Below, one piece after another: positions 36,301 to 43,193 of a stretch of 64,000 nt of DNA. The DNA lies in contig NZ_JACJQL010000041.1 of NCBI RefSeq assembly GCF_014696625.1, forward strand, positions 1 through 64,000. The letters run 5' to 3'. The DNA is from Nostoc parmelioides FACHB-3921. Its GTDB lineage: Bacteria; Cyanobacteriota; Cyanobacteriia; Cyanobacteriales; Nostocaceae. The notes beneath the pieces were generated by a model. It did not search any database and was not told the DNA's origin. It saw only the letters and a program-made list of their open reading frames with translations. The first letter of the stretch is position 1, and every line of letters begins with the position of its first letter. A program made the position numbers and the translations under genes.

Positions 36301-39300
36301 TCCTTCTGCTGTGGCTGTACCTTGGTTTGTGACTGTCCAAGTAATATCTATGGGTTGTCCTGATAAAGATTCTACGGGGGCAGTAATATTACTGACTACT
36401 AAATCGGGGGCATTGAGACTAATCTCGACAATGCGAGTATTGTTGGTGTTATTAGTCTCCCCTTGGTTTTGTGAACCGTCGGCAACGAAGATGAGATAAC
36501 GGTTGCCTGTAGCAAAATTCGGTAGGTTAATGTTGCGGGTGATGGTATAGCTACCGTTTGCTGCTAACGGTGTTTGGGCAGAAATAAATTCTTGCGTAAC
36601 ATAGGTATCGCTGTTGGCATCAAAAACTTGATCGTTAGACAGGTAAATATAGTCAAACCAGTCGGCTGATGCTGAAGTTGTGCCTTGGTTTTGGACTGTC
36701 CAAGAAACTTCTATACTCTTACCTACTGTGCCGATTGTAGGTGCAGAGGCATTAGAGACAATTAAATCAGGCGCACTTAAGTTAATCCCAACGGCACGGA
36801 CATTATTATTTTCGTTGGTTTCCCCTTGATAATTATCCCGGTCTGCAACAAAGAGTAAAAACTGATTACCGGGGGTAAAATTAGGTAAGGCGACGTTCTT
36901 ACTAATGGTGTAACTTGCACCTGCTGCTAAGGGTGTTTGGGTAGAGATGTATTCTGAGGTGACTTGAACATCGTTATTATCTAAGGTTTCATTACTGGAG
37001 AGATAAACGCGATCGTACCAATCTCTGGTGGCTGTACCTGTACCTTGGTTGGTGACTGTCCAAGTTAATTCTACAGTTTCCCCTAAAACTGCTGCTGTGG
37101 GGGCATTTGTGGACGCAACTTGTAGATCGGCAGCAGAAATATTGATTGCAACAGCCCGGACGTTATTGGTTTCGTCCGTTTCTCCTTGGAGATTATTCAC
37201 GGAATAGCCATCATAGTAATATCTATCCGTGATAAACAGCAAATAGCGATCGCCTGTGGCAGTACTGGGTAGAGTAACATTCAAACTGGCACTGTAAGTC
37301 CCGTTAGCTGCTAAAGGAGTATTACTGCCTGCCCAACGATTGGTGAGATATTGATCACTATTATCAAAAATTTGGTCTGTGGAGATAAAAACGGAGTCGT
37401 ACCAATCTGCATTTGCTGCTACCGTTCCCTGATTCGTGACATCCCAAGACACACTAAAGCTTGCACCAACTGTCACTGATTCTGGTGCTGAGGCGTTACT
37501 GACAATTAAATCCGGTGCATCAACACGGAGAGCGACAGCGCGATCATTATTACTATTGTTGGTTTCTCCTTGATTTCCTGAACCATCAGCACGGAAAATC
37601 AGATAACCATTACCAACAATGTTTGTTTGATTTGGTAGAGTAATAGTCTGAGTTTGGGTATAGCTTCCCCCTGCGGCTAAGGGTGTTTGAGAGGCTGCGG
37701 AGATTGTAGTAATAAATGTGTCAGAGGCATCATAAGTGTCATTACTTGACCAATAAATATAATCACTCCAGTCAGCAGGTGCAGCCACGTCCCCTTGATT
37801 AGTTACTGTCCAAGAAACACTAACATTTCCGCCTAATGCACCTGATTCTGGTGCCGTTGCTTGAGAGACGATTAAATCTGGTGTACCTATAGTGATTTGA
37901 ACGGCGCGATTGTTATTATTTTCGTTGGTTTCACCTTGAGCATTGTTACCATCGGCACGGAAGATTAAGTAATAATTGCCGGCAGCGATATTGGGTAAGG
38001 TGATACTGGGGCTAATTGTGTAAGTTCCGCCGGCTGCTAATGGTGTTTGTGTGGTGATGGATTGGGAGGTGATGAAAGTGTCATTACCATTGCCAAAGAT
38101 ATTGTCAGTGGAAAGATAAACATAATCAAACCAATCCGCAGGTGCAGCCACCGTTCCTTGGTTTTTCACAGTCCAGGAGACATTAATTGCGCCGTTAACT
38201 ATTCCTGTACTTGGTGCGGTTGCTTCTGAGACGATTAAATCCGGCGCACTAAAACTAATGGGACGAACGTAAATGTTATCTGCTTCGTTTGTTTCGCCCT
38301 GATAGTTGTTACTGTAGTAATATAGGTAGTCTGTGGCGAATATTAGGTAGCGATCGCCAAGGGCAACATTATTAGGGATGATAATATTGCGAGTATCTGT
38401 ATAACTTGTTCCAGATGCAAGGGGACTTTTATCACTTTGATAGAAAGTGCTGATTATTAGGTCTCCACTATCTAAGGTTTGATCATTGGAAACATAAATT
38501 GAATCATACCAATCGGCGTTAGCTGGGACTGAACCATTATTGAGAACTGTCCAAGTAACTGAGACTGATTCCCCTAAAATAGCAGTACTAGGAGCAGTAG
38601 CATTAGAAATGGTTAAATTAGGAGCAGCAATATCAATGGCACGGACAGAAACATTATCGTTTTCGTTCGTTTCTCCTTGATAGTTATAGTTATCTGTTTT
38701 TAATAGTAAATATCCGCTTCCTATCGCTTGACCTGGTAAATTTACAGTCTGATTTACCGTATATGTTTCGTTTGCTTCTAGTGGCAACCCATAGAAACTA
38801 TATATATATGACTCTGTAATATAAACATCATCACTATCGCCGAAAATTTGGTTTTTCGAGAATACTAATCTATCGTACCAATAAGTACTTCCCGTAGTTA
38901 CTGAACCGTCATTTTTAACTGTCCAAGAAACATTAACACTTTGTCCCGCTATTGCTGTACTGGGTGGTGTGAAATTGGTAACAACTAAATTAGGAGCAGC
39001 AATATCAATGGCATGAACATACACATTATCGTTTTCGTTCGTTTCGCCTTGATAGTTATAGTTATCTGTTTTAAATAATAAATATCCGTTACCTATTGCT
39101 TGTCCTGATAAATTGAAGGTTCTGTTGACTGTATAAGTTTCATTCGCTTCTAATGGTAAACCATAGAAACTGTATATATATTCTTCAGTTAAATAAACAT
39201 CATCACTATCCCCAAAAATTTGGTTTTTCGAGAATACTACTCGGTCATACCAAATGGAACTTTCTGTAGTTACTGAACTGTCATTTTTAACTGTCCAAGT

Positions 39301-40917
39301 AAGATTAATACTTTGTCCGGCTACAGCAGTTGTGGGTGCTGTGACATTCGTAATGGTTAAATTTGGTGCAGCAACATTAATTGCTTGGACATAAATATTA
39401 TCAGTTTCGTCAGTTTCTCCTTGATAGTTATAGTTATCTGTTTTATAAAGTAAATATCCACTTCCTGCTGTTTGTCCTGATAATGTGATGCTAGTATTCA
39501 CTGTGTAGGTTTCATTCACATCTAAGGGCAAACCGTACTGACTGTATATATACTGTTCATTCAGATAAATATCATCACTATCACCAAAGATTTGGTTTCG
39601 GGAGAAGACTACCCTATCATACCAATAAGAAATTCCTGTAGTTGCAGTACCATTATTGGTCACAGTCCAGGACAAATTAATACTCTGCCCTACTGTAGCT
39701 GTCGTGGGTATTGGAGTAGCATTGGTAATGACTAAATTAGGTGCATCTCCGCCAATCTCAATGGGAACGCTATAAACATTATCAGTTTCATCGCTTTCTG
39801 GCTGATAGTTATAGTTATCTGCCACAAAAAGTAAATAACGACTTCCCAATCCCAGATAACTAGGAATCGTTAAATCTATTGTTTGAGTATAGTTTGACCC
39901 TGTAATTAAATTATCAAAGTAATAGTTATTAGTCAGAAAAATATCAGATTCATCTAACGTTGTATCTTCAGATAAATAGATCGCATCATACCACCCTTCT
40001 AAAGTGGCATAATTACCATTATTTTCCACTGTCCAAGATACAGAAATGGTATCGTAAGCTTCAGGGTTGGAATTAGAGACAAAAGCATTACTGATGGTTA
40101 AGTTGGAAAGTCCTAATGTTTCCCAAATGAATGAGTAAGTATTGTCATTTTCTGAAGGAATCCATTGTAGATAATAAGTGCCATCACTGGGTAAGTTAGT
40201 ATTAAACTCCTGTACATAGGGACTACTTTGTAGTGACTCTAATGAGTTAACTAAATTTCCTGCTGCATCATAAATATTTAGCGTCACAGGGTTTTCGGAA
40301 TTACCAATTTCATAGGTAAGTCTCAACCGTTCTTCCCCTGGATTCACCGCTATTTGATACCAATCTTCATCAGTCAAGAGGAGATCAGTAAAATAATTTC
40401 CGGCTTGGCTGCTGATATCTGTAGCAGTTTCTAGTGTATCGTTATCTTCAAACTCATCAGTGATGCTACTGATTGCCTGTGTCTCCCAAGATAGATCGTA
40501 AGTATTACTAATCTGGTTAGTATTGGGATCGCTAAAGGGAGAGTTAATCTTTAAATAATAGTCTCCTGGTGCAAGAATTGTTTTAATTTCTCGCCGGAAA
40601 TTATCTATAGTACCAAATCGATAAGCGGCTGAAGATATGAACGTACCATCGGAGTTATAAACTTCTAAATCTATGTAGCGGGAGTTAGTGGGAAAGGTAA
40701 TAAAAGCAGAGAAATATTGTGCTGAAGCATCGACGGTGACTTTATACCAATCTTCATTGTCTGCATAGGAAATGCCTTCACCATCAATACTACTTAATAA
40801 AACCCCAGGCGATGTAGTTAAATCATAAGCAGTTGCTAAAGTATCATTCTCTTCATAATTATCATCGGAGGATGATTCTAATAGCAGATTTTGGTTGATG
40901 GTGTAAGTATTAGTCAT
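24397..40917 (-). CDS. giant multidomain secreted/surface protein: CARDB repeats, subtilase, RTX
   Basis: A 5506-residue protein. Order: two PPC-like beta domains (~15-260); eighteen CARDB repeats (~270-2490; APDLIVSNASAP...VSWTVTNQG...YLSxD); a third PPC (~2495-2600); a carboxypeptidase-regulatory-like domain (~2885-2940); an unrecognised region (~3150-3400); BNR-like FDGNGNPLVVWS repeats; a Cys/Asp-rich ECCECKEGDPDCDDDDDYD patch (~3702); a conserved beta domain (~3715-3890); two SdrD-B domains (~4010-4210); Calx-beta (~4222-4365); a subtilase (~4400-4690) with intact triad (IDTGID, NHGSHVAS, GGTSQAAP); three near-identical cadherin-like repeats; two He-PIG Ig-like domains (~5055-5259); RTX repeats GGDGNDTLVGGAGND (~5260-5390); and a secretion-type C-terminus. 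There is no N-terminal signal peptide, which fits type I secretion. Probable adhesin/protease; no transporter genes are nearby. Confidence 0.93.
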   Translation of the reverse strand: MTNTYTINQNLLLESSSDDNYEENDTLATAYDLTTSPGVLLSSIDGEGISYADNEDWYKVTVDASAQYFSAFITFPTNSRYIDLEVYNSDGTFISSAAYRFGTIDNFRREIKTILAPGDYYLKINSPFSDPNTNQISNTYDLSWETQAISSITDEFEDNDTLETATDISSQAGNYFTDLLLTDEDWYQIAVNPGEERLRLTYEIGNSENPVTLNIYDAAGNLVNSLESLQSSPYVQEFNTNLPSDGTYYLQWIPSENDNTYSFIWETLGLSNLTISNAFVSNSNPEAYDTISVSWTVENNGNYATLEGWYDAIYLSEDTTLDESDIFLTNNYYFDNLITGSNYTQTIDLTIPSYLGLGSRYLLFVADNYNYQPESDETDNVYSVPIEIGGDAPNLVITNATPIPTTATVGQSINLSWTVTNNGTATTGISYWYDRVVFSRNQIFGDSDDIYLNEQYIYSQYGLPLDVNETYTVNTSITLSGQTAGSGYLLYKTDNYNYQGETDETDNIYVQAINVAAPNLTITNVTAPTTAVAGQSINLTWTVKNDSSVTTESSIWYDRVVFSKNQIFGDSDDVYLTEEYIYSFYGLPLEANETYTVNRTFNLSGQAIGNGYLLFKTDNYNYQGETNENDNVYVHAIDIAAPNLVVTNFTPPSTAIAGQSVNVSWTVKNDGSVTTGSTYWYDRLVFSKNQIFGDSDDVYITESYIYSFYGLPLEANETYTVNQTVNLPGQAIGSGYLLLKTDNYNYQGETNENDNVSVRAIDIAAPNLTISNATAPSTAILGESVSVTWTVLNNGSVPANADWYDSIYVSNDQTLDSGDLIISTFYQSDKSPLASGTSYTDTRNIIIPNNVALGDRYLIFATDYLYYYSNNYQGETNEADNIYVRPISFSAPDLIVSEATAPSTGIVNGAINVSWTVKNQGTVAAPADWFDYVYLSTDNIFGNGNDTFITSQSITTQTPLAAGGTYTISPSITLPNIAAGNYYLIFRADGNNAQGETNENNNNRAVQITIGTPDLIVSQATAPESGALGGNVSVSWTVTNQGDVAAPADWSDYIYWSSNDTYDASDTFITTISAASQTPLAAGGSYTQTQTITLPNQTNIVGNGYLIFRADGSGNQGETNNSNNDRAVALRVDAPDLIVSNASAPESVTVGASFSVSWDVTNQGTVAANADWYDSVFISTDQIFDNSDQYLTNRWAGSNTPLAANGTYSASLNVTLPSTATGDRYLLFITDRYYYDGYSVNNLQGETDETNNVRAVAINISAADLQVASTNAPTAAVLGETVELTWTVTNQGTGTATRDWYDRVYLSSNETLDNNDVQVTSEYISTQTPLAAGASYTISKNVALPNFTPGNQFLLFVADRDNYQGETNENNNVRAVGINLSAPDLIVSNASAPTIGTVGKSIEVSWTVQNQGTTSASADWFDYIYLSNDQVFDANSDTYVTQEFISAQTPLAANGSYTITRNINLPNFATGNRYLIFVADGSQNQGETNNTNNTRIVEISLNAPDLVVSNITAPVESLSGQPIDITWTVTNQGTATAEGTWWDRLYLVNASNGAFVRDLGYFSFTGSIAAGASLERSQSINIPLDLTGNYKVVVTTDYYGNIAEGTQNESNNATTDDQNLTIQLSPVPNLKVSSVTVPTTAFSSQDTVVQWTVTNTGNGATNAAIWYDAIYLSLDNTFDDTDVFLGLASNPSYLNVGESYSNSLTVTLPRGIDANYYFLVRTDYYNQATEVGNEGDNFGFGGPTDIDLTPPPDLQVTTVNAPSGAFSGQPMTLSWTITNEGTGRTLENAWYDRIFMSADETLDAGDRFLGEVLHNGSLSADSSYDASATVNLPIGVSGNYYLFVRTDHYNQVYENAFEGNNVGYDAIATNITLTPPPDLEIETIALPNNARAGGNLIINYRVTNFGATETPANTSFWTDTFYLSLDNQLNTTTDIRLGSVNHYGILEPDQGYDGVANFTLSNTLTGNYYVFVTTDSGDQVFELNNNNNTLSSDNQVQIVSRPADLVVTTTTAPATGEASKTLRVQWTVKNQGLGDSIITTWTDRIVASTDAVLGDADDIILGEFNRTGILNPEETYSRDEFVTLPFSLVGDYQLYVVTDAANNVYEASNENNNTGAAKPLTINRQTPDLTVTQITVPTTAQSGATITINWTVKNFGLGNTNSNYWYDQVYLSTDSALSGNDINLGAVFHSGALNAAGEYIGSRNFNLPIDLNGTYYVIVQADSDNRVIEGAGENNNSLAATTATTINLSSVPDFVIQSVDAPISAIAGQLFSLTWTVSNNGAATTGSWYDGFYLSRDQIFDRNSDIFLGYTDHNSLGSGASYTKTTSFNLPRGLTGRFYVFAVTDGSNQIYERSGESNNIGFDAFSLEVILPPPSDLVVTQITVPANGIPGESISIGYTITNQGTDAAIGSWYDSVYISADSQWDIGDTLVGQVFHSGDVAGGASYSGVLQAALPGITPGNYYAIVRSDIRNQVPEVNQTNNTGVSVNQVVIDAEVLTLGVADTDTLSQGQSIYYRFNATAGQTIRLRLDSQDDQSFNELYVRRGVMPSRGQFDLTTPEPFTTDPEILIPIEQTGTYYVLAYGDTVTSSPTYTITAEEIPFSITAIRNNQVGNTGLVTLDIQGAQFSQDTVFNLIDAAGNSIAARQFLLENSSRAYVTFNLDEQLLGLYDLQATKGNNQTVLLNDSLTVIADNAANINVQIDGPDSVRPGRNYLFNINYGNNGGADSIAPLILLESATNTPVGLSFDDFSNSGVLQLLGTSEGFTNSLHPGELGNIPVYFQSSTNPINFNVRAIAADSLATANWDLVRASARPEDISVGEWNTFFSRIQPRIGETWGDYVQFINQLSVRYSPDGEPIQDVQELFSRLYQDDPNILPTSIFSGQLLNSATGEAFTGVQIAAYQLVNGELILGGSTVTDAQGNFSINGLDAGEYQLAIATDLFADNNNIAFDNNQDGIADQNAPIYTISPSTDLNGVQVYALQEQIEPETAQDTKPSFITDGSGTPHLFWSRNGEIWHAYFDGTDWIDAAPIPGANSKDFSVQAANNLIDGSGSGLILSWSNGDDLNQSEIYYAIARPQQAGGYQWSEPVAITNDAIADSRPTVVVTNQGQGLVVYQKSDDSIQDDTDLYYNLFDVDSQSLSWTSPLSLEDLLTTLDASPGAQTFSLGWKFDGTPKWAFLQKLAQFKTELRANGSYDVACELRLQADGTAQIEFSSRFAKKTKAQGQLYYKGEWTAKGTEDNCYYEFKKASLGFNVGIGADYEMQIEELVSRIPNPAIGLPATLLLVALRQLGIFEANLGVSVLVQLGGNVQWTKPSAPPIEYRWPDTGAITYDARVGLYGKAKLLKYEAKAYGNVGAKGDILPNPSLKEVYGQLGIDFRTPSGFLFRYVYTPTLLGPNSTDLLPFADGTDDSGLPADVSIEFLYDPASVVGTGNTYFDDNNASVLANVASDLYADEPPSIATGPNGEMMMAWAKEFDPTSAQKGSAIFVSTLNGTQWNAPVQIPDSLNLSNNPVITFDGNGNPLVVWSMADGSNITPTSTEAEYVAAITETDVVYSVYTNNAWSSPVAINPAVGSDETPTLGLGANGQVLLVWSHIIADIENLKASFWDGTSWSTAQTIVTGEIIDKATIGQINGKTVVYWSEDTDSNLERVNATVFYSIYDNGWSTAIAFNPEQAAIQSSGTLNVNGDSATFTPSSFTLPTPPEECCECKEGDPDCDDDDDYDPPVVVPRDPNDILGPKGFGAENWINAQAALPYTIRFENAADASAPAQVVVITQQLDPDLDFRTFRVDDFGWGDLRFELPGNRPFFSDRIDLTEDYGIYVDVSVAIDVITGLATWRIASVDPATGEAPLDAQAGFLPVNNADGAGEGFVSYTVRTKRTIETGDVIDAAAQIVFDTEAPIDTPPIFNTIDVGIPTSSVASLPEISETPEFLVRWSGSDESNGSALAGFTIYVSENGGEFTSWLENTTLTEATYIGQPGSTYAFYAVATDNAGNQEAVPTNADATTRIAGGTTTIGDFVWVDLNANGIQETNEPGLAGVTVRLYTNGTTAAIASTTTNADGLYTFADVTPGDYFVEFVATNGYIFSPQNSGTNDAVDSDANLTTGITDVFSANGDNANLTVDAGLYQFASITGQKWHDLDGDGVKDAGELGLANWTIYLDTNTNGQLDNGETSVTTDANGNYSFINLRPGIYTVAEVMQQGWQQTYPAFNITTTAADIPLVIPSLDLVSSSGGDVQLNFNAVNYTVTEDGRAVTEIWVTRTGNTTGSVTATLTLIDGTAQGCGCGPTAVTNDFNNVSFTITFAENETNKLISVENALLNNPNAIRIRNDGKVEGNENFTIKLTNPTGGASIGNQGIATVTILDDEQPQNITAAAQNIASSSLQNSGQTTATDLINLHDLWADSRFANIKGQGYATVIIDTGIDLNHPLFGTDVNNDGIADKIVYQYDFGNNDGNASDKNNHGSHVASIASAVAPDANLIVLKVFQDNGSGSFTNLERALQWVNNNAISYNIASVNLSLGDGKNWTTTNARYGIGDELAAIASQNIIISAAAGNSFYTFNSTPGLAYPAIDPNTISVGAVWANDFGSGTFSNGAVDYSTEADRIASFSQRHPLLDVFAPGILITGANATGGTIAMGGTSQAAPFIAGIATLAQQIAQTHLGRELTLTEFRTLLDTTGDLIIDGDDENDNVANTGATYSRINALALAEAILTLSTSAPNPDPVDPNNNQNNGSGTATNSLSFVHTVALSSGQTASGIDFGNQQIAQDQPPTVTIPIVDITVNEDADNTVIDLTNVFSDADGDAIATSIFANSNTGLVTATIVNNQLTLDYQANQSGTAEITLRGTANGKFIDDIFTVTVNSVDDAPVIQNAIADVNADEDADNTVIDLTNVFSDVDGDAIATSIFANSNTGLVTATIVNNQLTLDYQANQSGTAEITLRGTANGKFIDDIFTVTVNPVDDAPVIQNAIADINLDEDADNTVIDLTNVFSDVDGDAIATSIFANSNTGIVTATIVNNQLTLDYQGNQSGTAEITIRGTAGSQFVDETFNITVNSINDAPVLENALADQTATKDTLFNFTFPANTFNDIDAGDILTYFATLEDGDELPTWLTFDAATRTFSGTPADTDVGTLNIKVTARDNSEDSISDIFILTVADTDTNNAPTLAVAIADQTATENTNFSFTIPETTFVDTDAGDILSYTVSLENGGNLPDWLTFDTTTRTFSGTPTDTASGTYNIIVTVTDTAAASVSDTFTLNVLNFINGTSGNETVNGTNGDDVIDGGAGSDRLVGGDGNDTYIVDSIRDVVVESAGQGIDTVKSSVSHTLIANVENLILTGTANINGTGNELDNSITGNSGNNILKGLAGNDTLIGGDGNDTLVGGAGNDSLTGGEGADTFLFGSGAAFTNTAFGTDTITDFSKGIDKIALSKASFTALTSAVNSSLLASEFAIINVASVDEIATAGISNAKIIYNQTTQNLLYNQNGATSGLGNGGIFANLNATLEANDFLVQS
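25714..26577 (-). repeat. three 288-bp near-identical repeats in the giant gene
   Basis: Spacing of TGCATCTTCAT at 25993, 26281 and 26569 shows exact 288-bp periodicity. Each unit encodes a 96-residue cadherin-like domain (EDADNTVIDLTNVFSD...). The near-identity implies recent duplication or conversion; the older CARDB repeats are far more diverged. Confidence 0.9.
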
Positions 40918-41949
40918 CTTCTGTTTAGTGGCTGTGGTTGGGATGTTGTTGGAGAAGGGTTAAATAGTAGTTGCGATCGCTGCTCAAAAACTAACGACTG
41001 TAGATTCAAAGTCACAGGTATATTGACTTAAGAAACTGCCATTTGCATAAGCGCAGGAATAATGGCTGGCTGGTTCGCTAGATTCCTGTATATTCAAAAG
41101 TCTGGATTCAAAACAGAGTTATAGTAATAGCTAGTTCTTGATTTTCTAAAGCTTTGTTCATTAATTTTTATCGTTTTATATTGCTTGAAGTCCTAAATTA
41201 ATTTGCAATAAAGGTTTTTAGGCTGCATTGACATATCTAAAGGTCATGCCAACTGATAAATTTAGCTAAGAATCAACATAAACACCCATAAAATAAATAG
41301 TGGCTTTTTCTGGTTAAAAACCCATTAAAAACTAATTAAAATTTGTAACTAAATTCAGCGCAAATTTAGTTACAAACAGATTCAAAGCCACGAATTATTT
41401 GACTCGATTTGCAATGAGGAAAATGATCATAAAGCCTTGAATTCTGTTGCGTTTTTTTAAATTCATACAAATACAGCTATCCTTTTAACCTGAGATTAAA
41501 AGCAAGCCGTAGTGAGTAACGTGGTTAATGTCAATAACAACTAACGTAGGGGAACAATAAATCAGCACAGCACTATGTCTACAAACATTTCTCAAAAAGA
41601 AAACTTATGTTTTGTGCGCGTATAAATACGCAAGAGCAATTAATTTTACATTATTGTGTAAAAATTTGCTTATACATTACTGTTACAGCTTTTACAAGCT
41701 GATTTTTTTGAATTTAGCCGAGTGCATTCAAAACTATTGCAATAATATAATGGGTGCATAAGTACAATCAATACATAGAATTATCAGAATATTTTATGTT
41801 AAAAAATGTAGCCTTATTAACTTCAAGATCAAGAAATATGTAGTTCAAGAAAGTGAGATTTTAAAAGTTTTTTTGTGTACAAATAATTTTGTACGCGTAT
41901 TGAAAAAAACTTGCTCTTGTGTATGGATTGATTGAAACTAGAAAATAAA

Positions 41950-42032
41950 AATAAGCTATTCTGCTTTTAAGTTGCATAATCTATCGTGAGGGCTGTTGAC
42001 CGTTGACCGTTAACAGCCTTTGTTAGTAGTTA
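41950..42032 (-). repeat. dispersed 83-bp repeat, copy B (inverted relative to copy A)
   Basis: The reverse complement of this segment matches 6613-6695 end to end at equal length. Differences fall mainly in the palindromic TTGACCG core, which is flipped relative to the flanking arms. Confidence 0.85.
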
Positions 42033-42121
42033 TGCAATTTATGCGCGCATTAGCTTAGTTGAAATATTTTTGTTGCTAATTCCACAGAAAACTTGATCAA
42101 TATTCGATATCAACATGAAAG

Positions 42122-42147
42122 CAAGGGCTATTTTTAAATAGCCCTTG
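42122..42147 (-). terminator. hairpin after the 42178-42918 gene
   Basis: CAAGGGCTATTT pairs perfectly with AAATAGCCCTTG. It lies 30 bp beyond the stop of the minus-strand gene. The T-tail is weak, so termination is probable but not certain. Confidence 0.6.
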
Positions 42148-42177
42148 AGCAACATTGATCAAAAATTGGACTGGAAA

Positions 42178-42918
42178 TTATTCAGCGATCGCAGCAGGAA
42201 ATAGCAGCGTCTCAGTTGTTGCTGTATTGACGGAATAGCTTTGATTATCCAAAAACTTACTATTAACAAGTTCTTTGAGTGTTTCTACATCAGTTTGCCA
42301 TTTGTCAATCTCTGCACCTATAGCCGCCAACTTTGCTGCTGGTTCTTCTTGGGTAATTGCACGATTGAAGTTCGCCGAAAACAAAATTGCTGGCTTAGTA
42401 GTTTGGTCTGGATACTGTAATTGCGCTTCATTAATATCCAGATATAGCCGTGTTTCATCTAAGTTGTAAACTAACCGCACAGAAGCTTCCGCAGGCGCAG
42501 AACCAAAATCTTGCCATGCTCCAGCCTGGAGGAGTTTACTAAATGTGTAATTGCGTGCGCTCAAGTTTTTCGGCTCGTAAGGCGCAATTCCTCGTAAGTT
42601 AATTCCCACACCCTGGTAGTTCACCTGTTTGACTGTCTGAATATATTTATGTGCGATCGCCCCAATTTGGACATCGCTCGCTTCCTTATTGGCGATCGCC
42701 TCTGCAAAAATCACTCTATTGACCTCTGCAACTATGCTCACACCATTCTGGTAAACAACCTGAGCCGCAGTGTTAGTTAAAACTGGTGGTCTCGCTAATT
42801 CCCAGTCACTAGGGACAATCCCCGTGTACTTGAGAAAATCTGCGGTCACAATGCTGGGGTTTTGCTGTCTAACGGCGATCGCAATTAACAGTTCTTGAAC
42901 TTGAAAATTTCCAATCAT
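42178..42918 (-). CDS. conserved hypothetical protein
   Basis: A 246-residue cytoplasmic-looking protein with no signal peptide or membrane segment. It has a mixed alpha/beta pattern with a conserved-looking core (YTGIVPSDWELARPP, GVGINLRGIAPYE, YNLDETRLYLDINEAQL) and a C-terminal helix (EIDKWQTDVETLKELVN). I do not recognise a family; the even amino-acid composition supports a real gene. It is a single gene with its own downstream hairpin and is divergent from the oxidoreductase at 43194. Confidence 0.75.
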   Translation of the reverse strand: MIGNFQVQELLIAIAVRQQNPSIVTADFLKYTGIVPSDWELARPPVLTNTAAQVVYQNGVSIVAEVNRVIFAEAIANKEASDVQIGAIAHKYIQTVKQVNYQGVGINLRGIAPYEPKNLSARNYTFSKLLQAGAWQDFGSAPAEASVRLVYNLDETRLYLDINEAQLQYPDQTTKPAILFSANFNRAITQEEPAAKLAAIGAEIDKWQTDVETLKELVNSKFLDNQSYSVNTATTETLLFPAAIAE

Positions 42919-43193
42919 AATTGCACTGATTTATATACGTGAAAATAAAAGTCAATGTAATCTTACGCTCCATGATACGAGAATACACTGATGTATCTAT
43001 CTTGAGGAATAAATTTTTTATAAAGATTGTGTAAAAACTAATGAATATACTCAAACCTATGATTATTTTCGAGAAAGTACGAGGTTTACAAACTCCACAA
43101 CTCCCTCTGTTACTACCTTACTTTGGACTTGTGTGTACACTATAGATGCTTGCGGGAGAATATCTTGTAAGTCGTCTACAAGCAAGCTATTAC

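Larger units (their letters stand above)
40918..42177. other. 1.26-kb AT-rich non-coding spacer upstream of the giant gene
   Basis: No reading frame of note on either strand. It contains the second copy of the 83-bp repeat, a hairpin near the right end and two CGCGTAT/ATACGC-containing stretches (near 41620 and 41895). Its length suggests a long leader or a regulatory region for the giant gene; no specific binding site is recognised. Confidence 0.5.

Noticed and set aside
43080..43100. NtcA-type GTA-N8-TAC site upstream of the oxidoreductase
   Set aside because: The spacing in GTACGAGGTTTAC is 7, not 8, and no properly placed -10 box follows.
43146..43193. Longer N-terminus for the DAO oxidoreductase
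   Set aside because: Starting at 43146 adds 16 residues before the FAD motif with no family precedent; ATG 43194 fits better.
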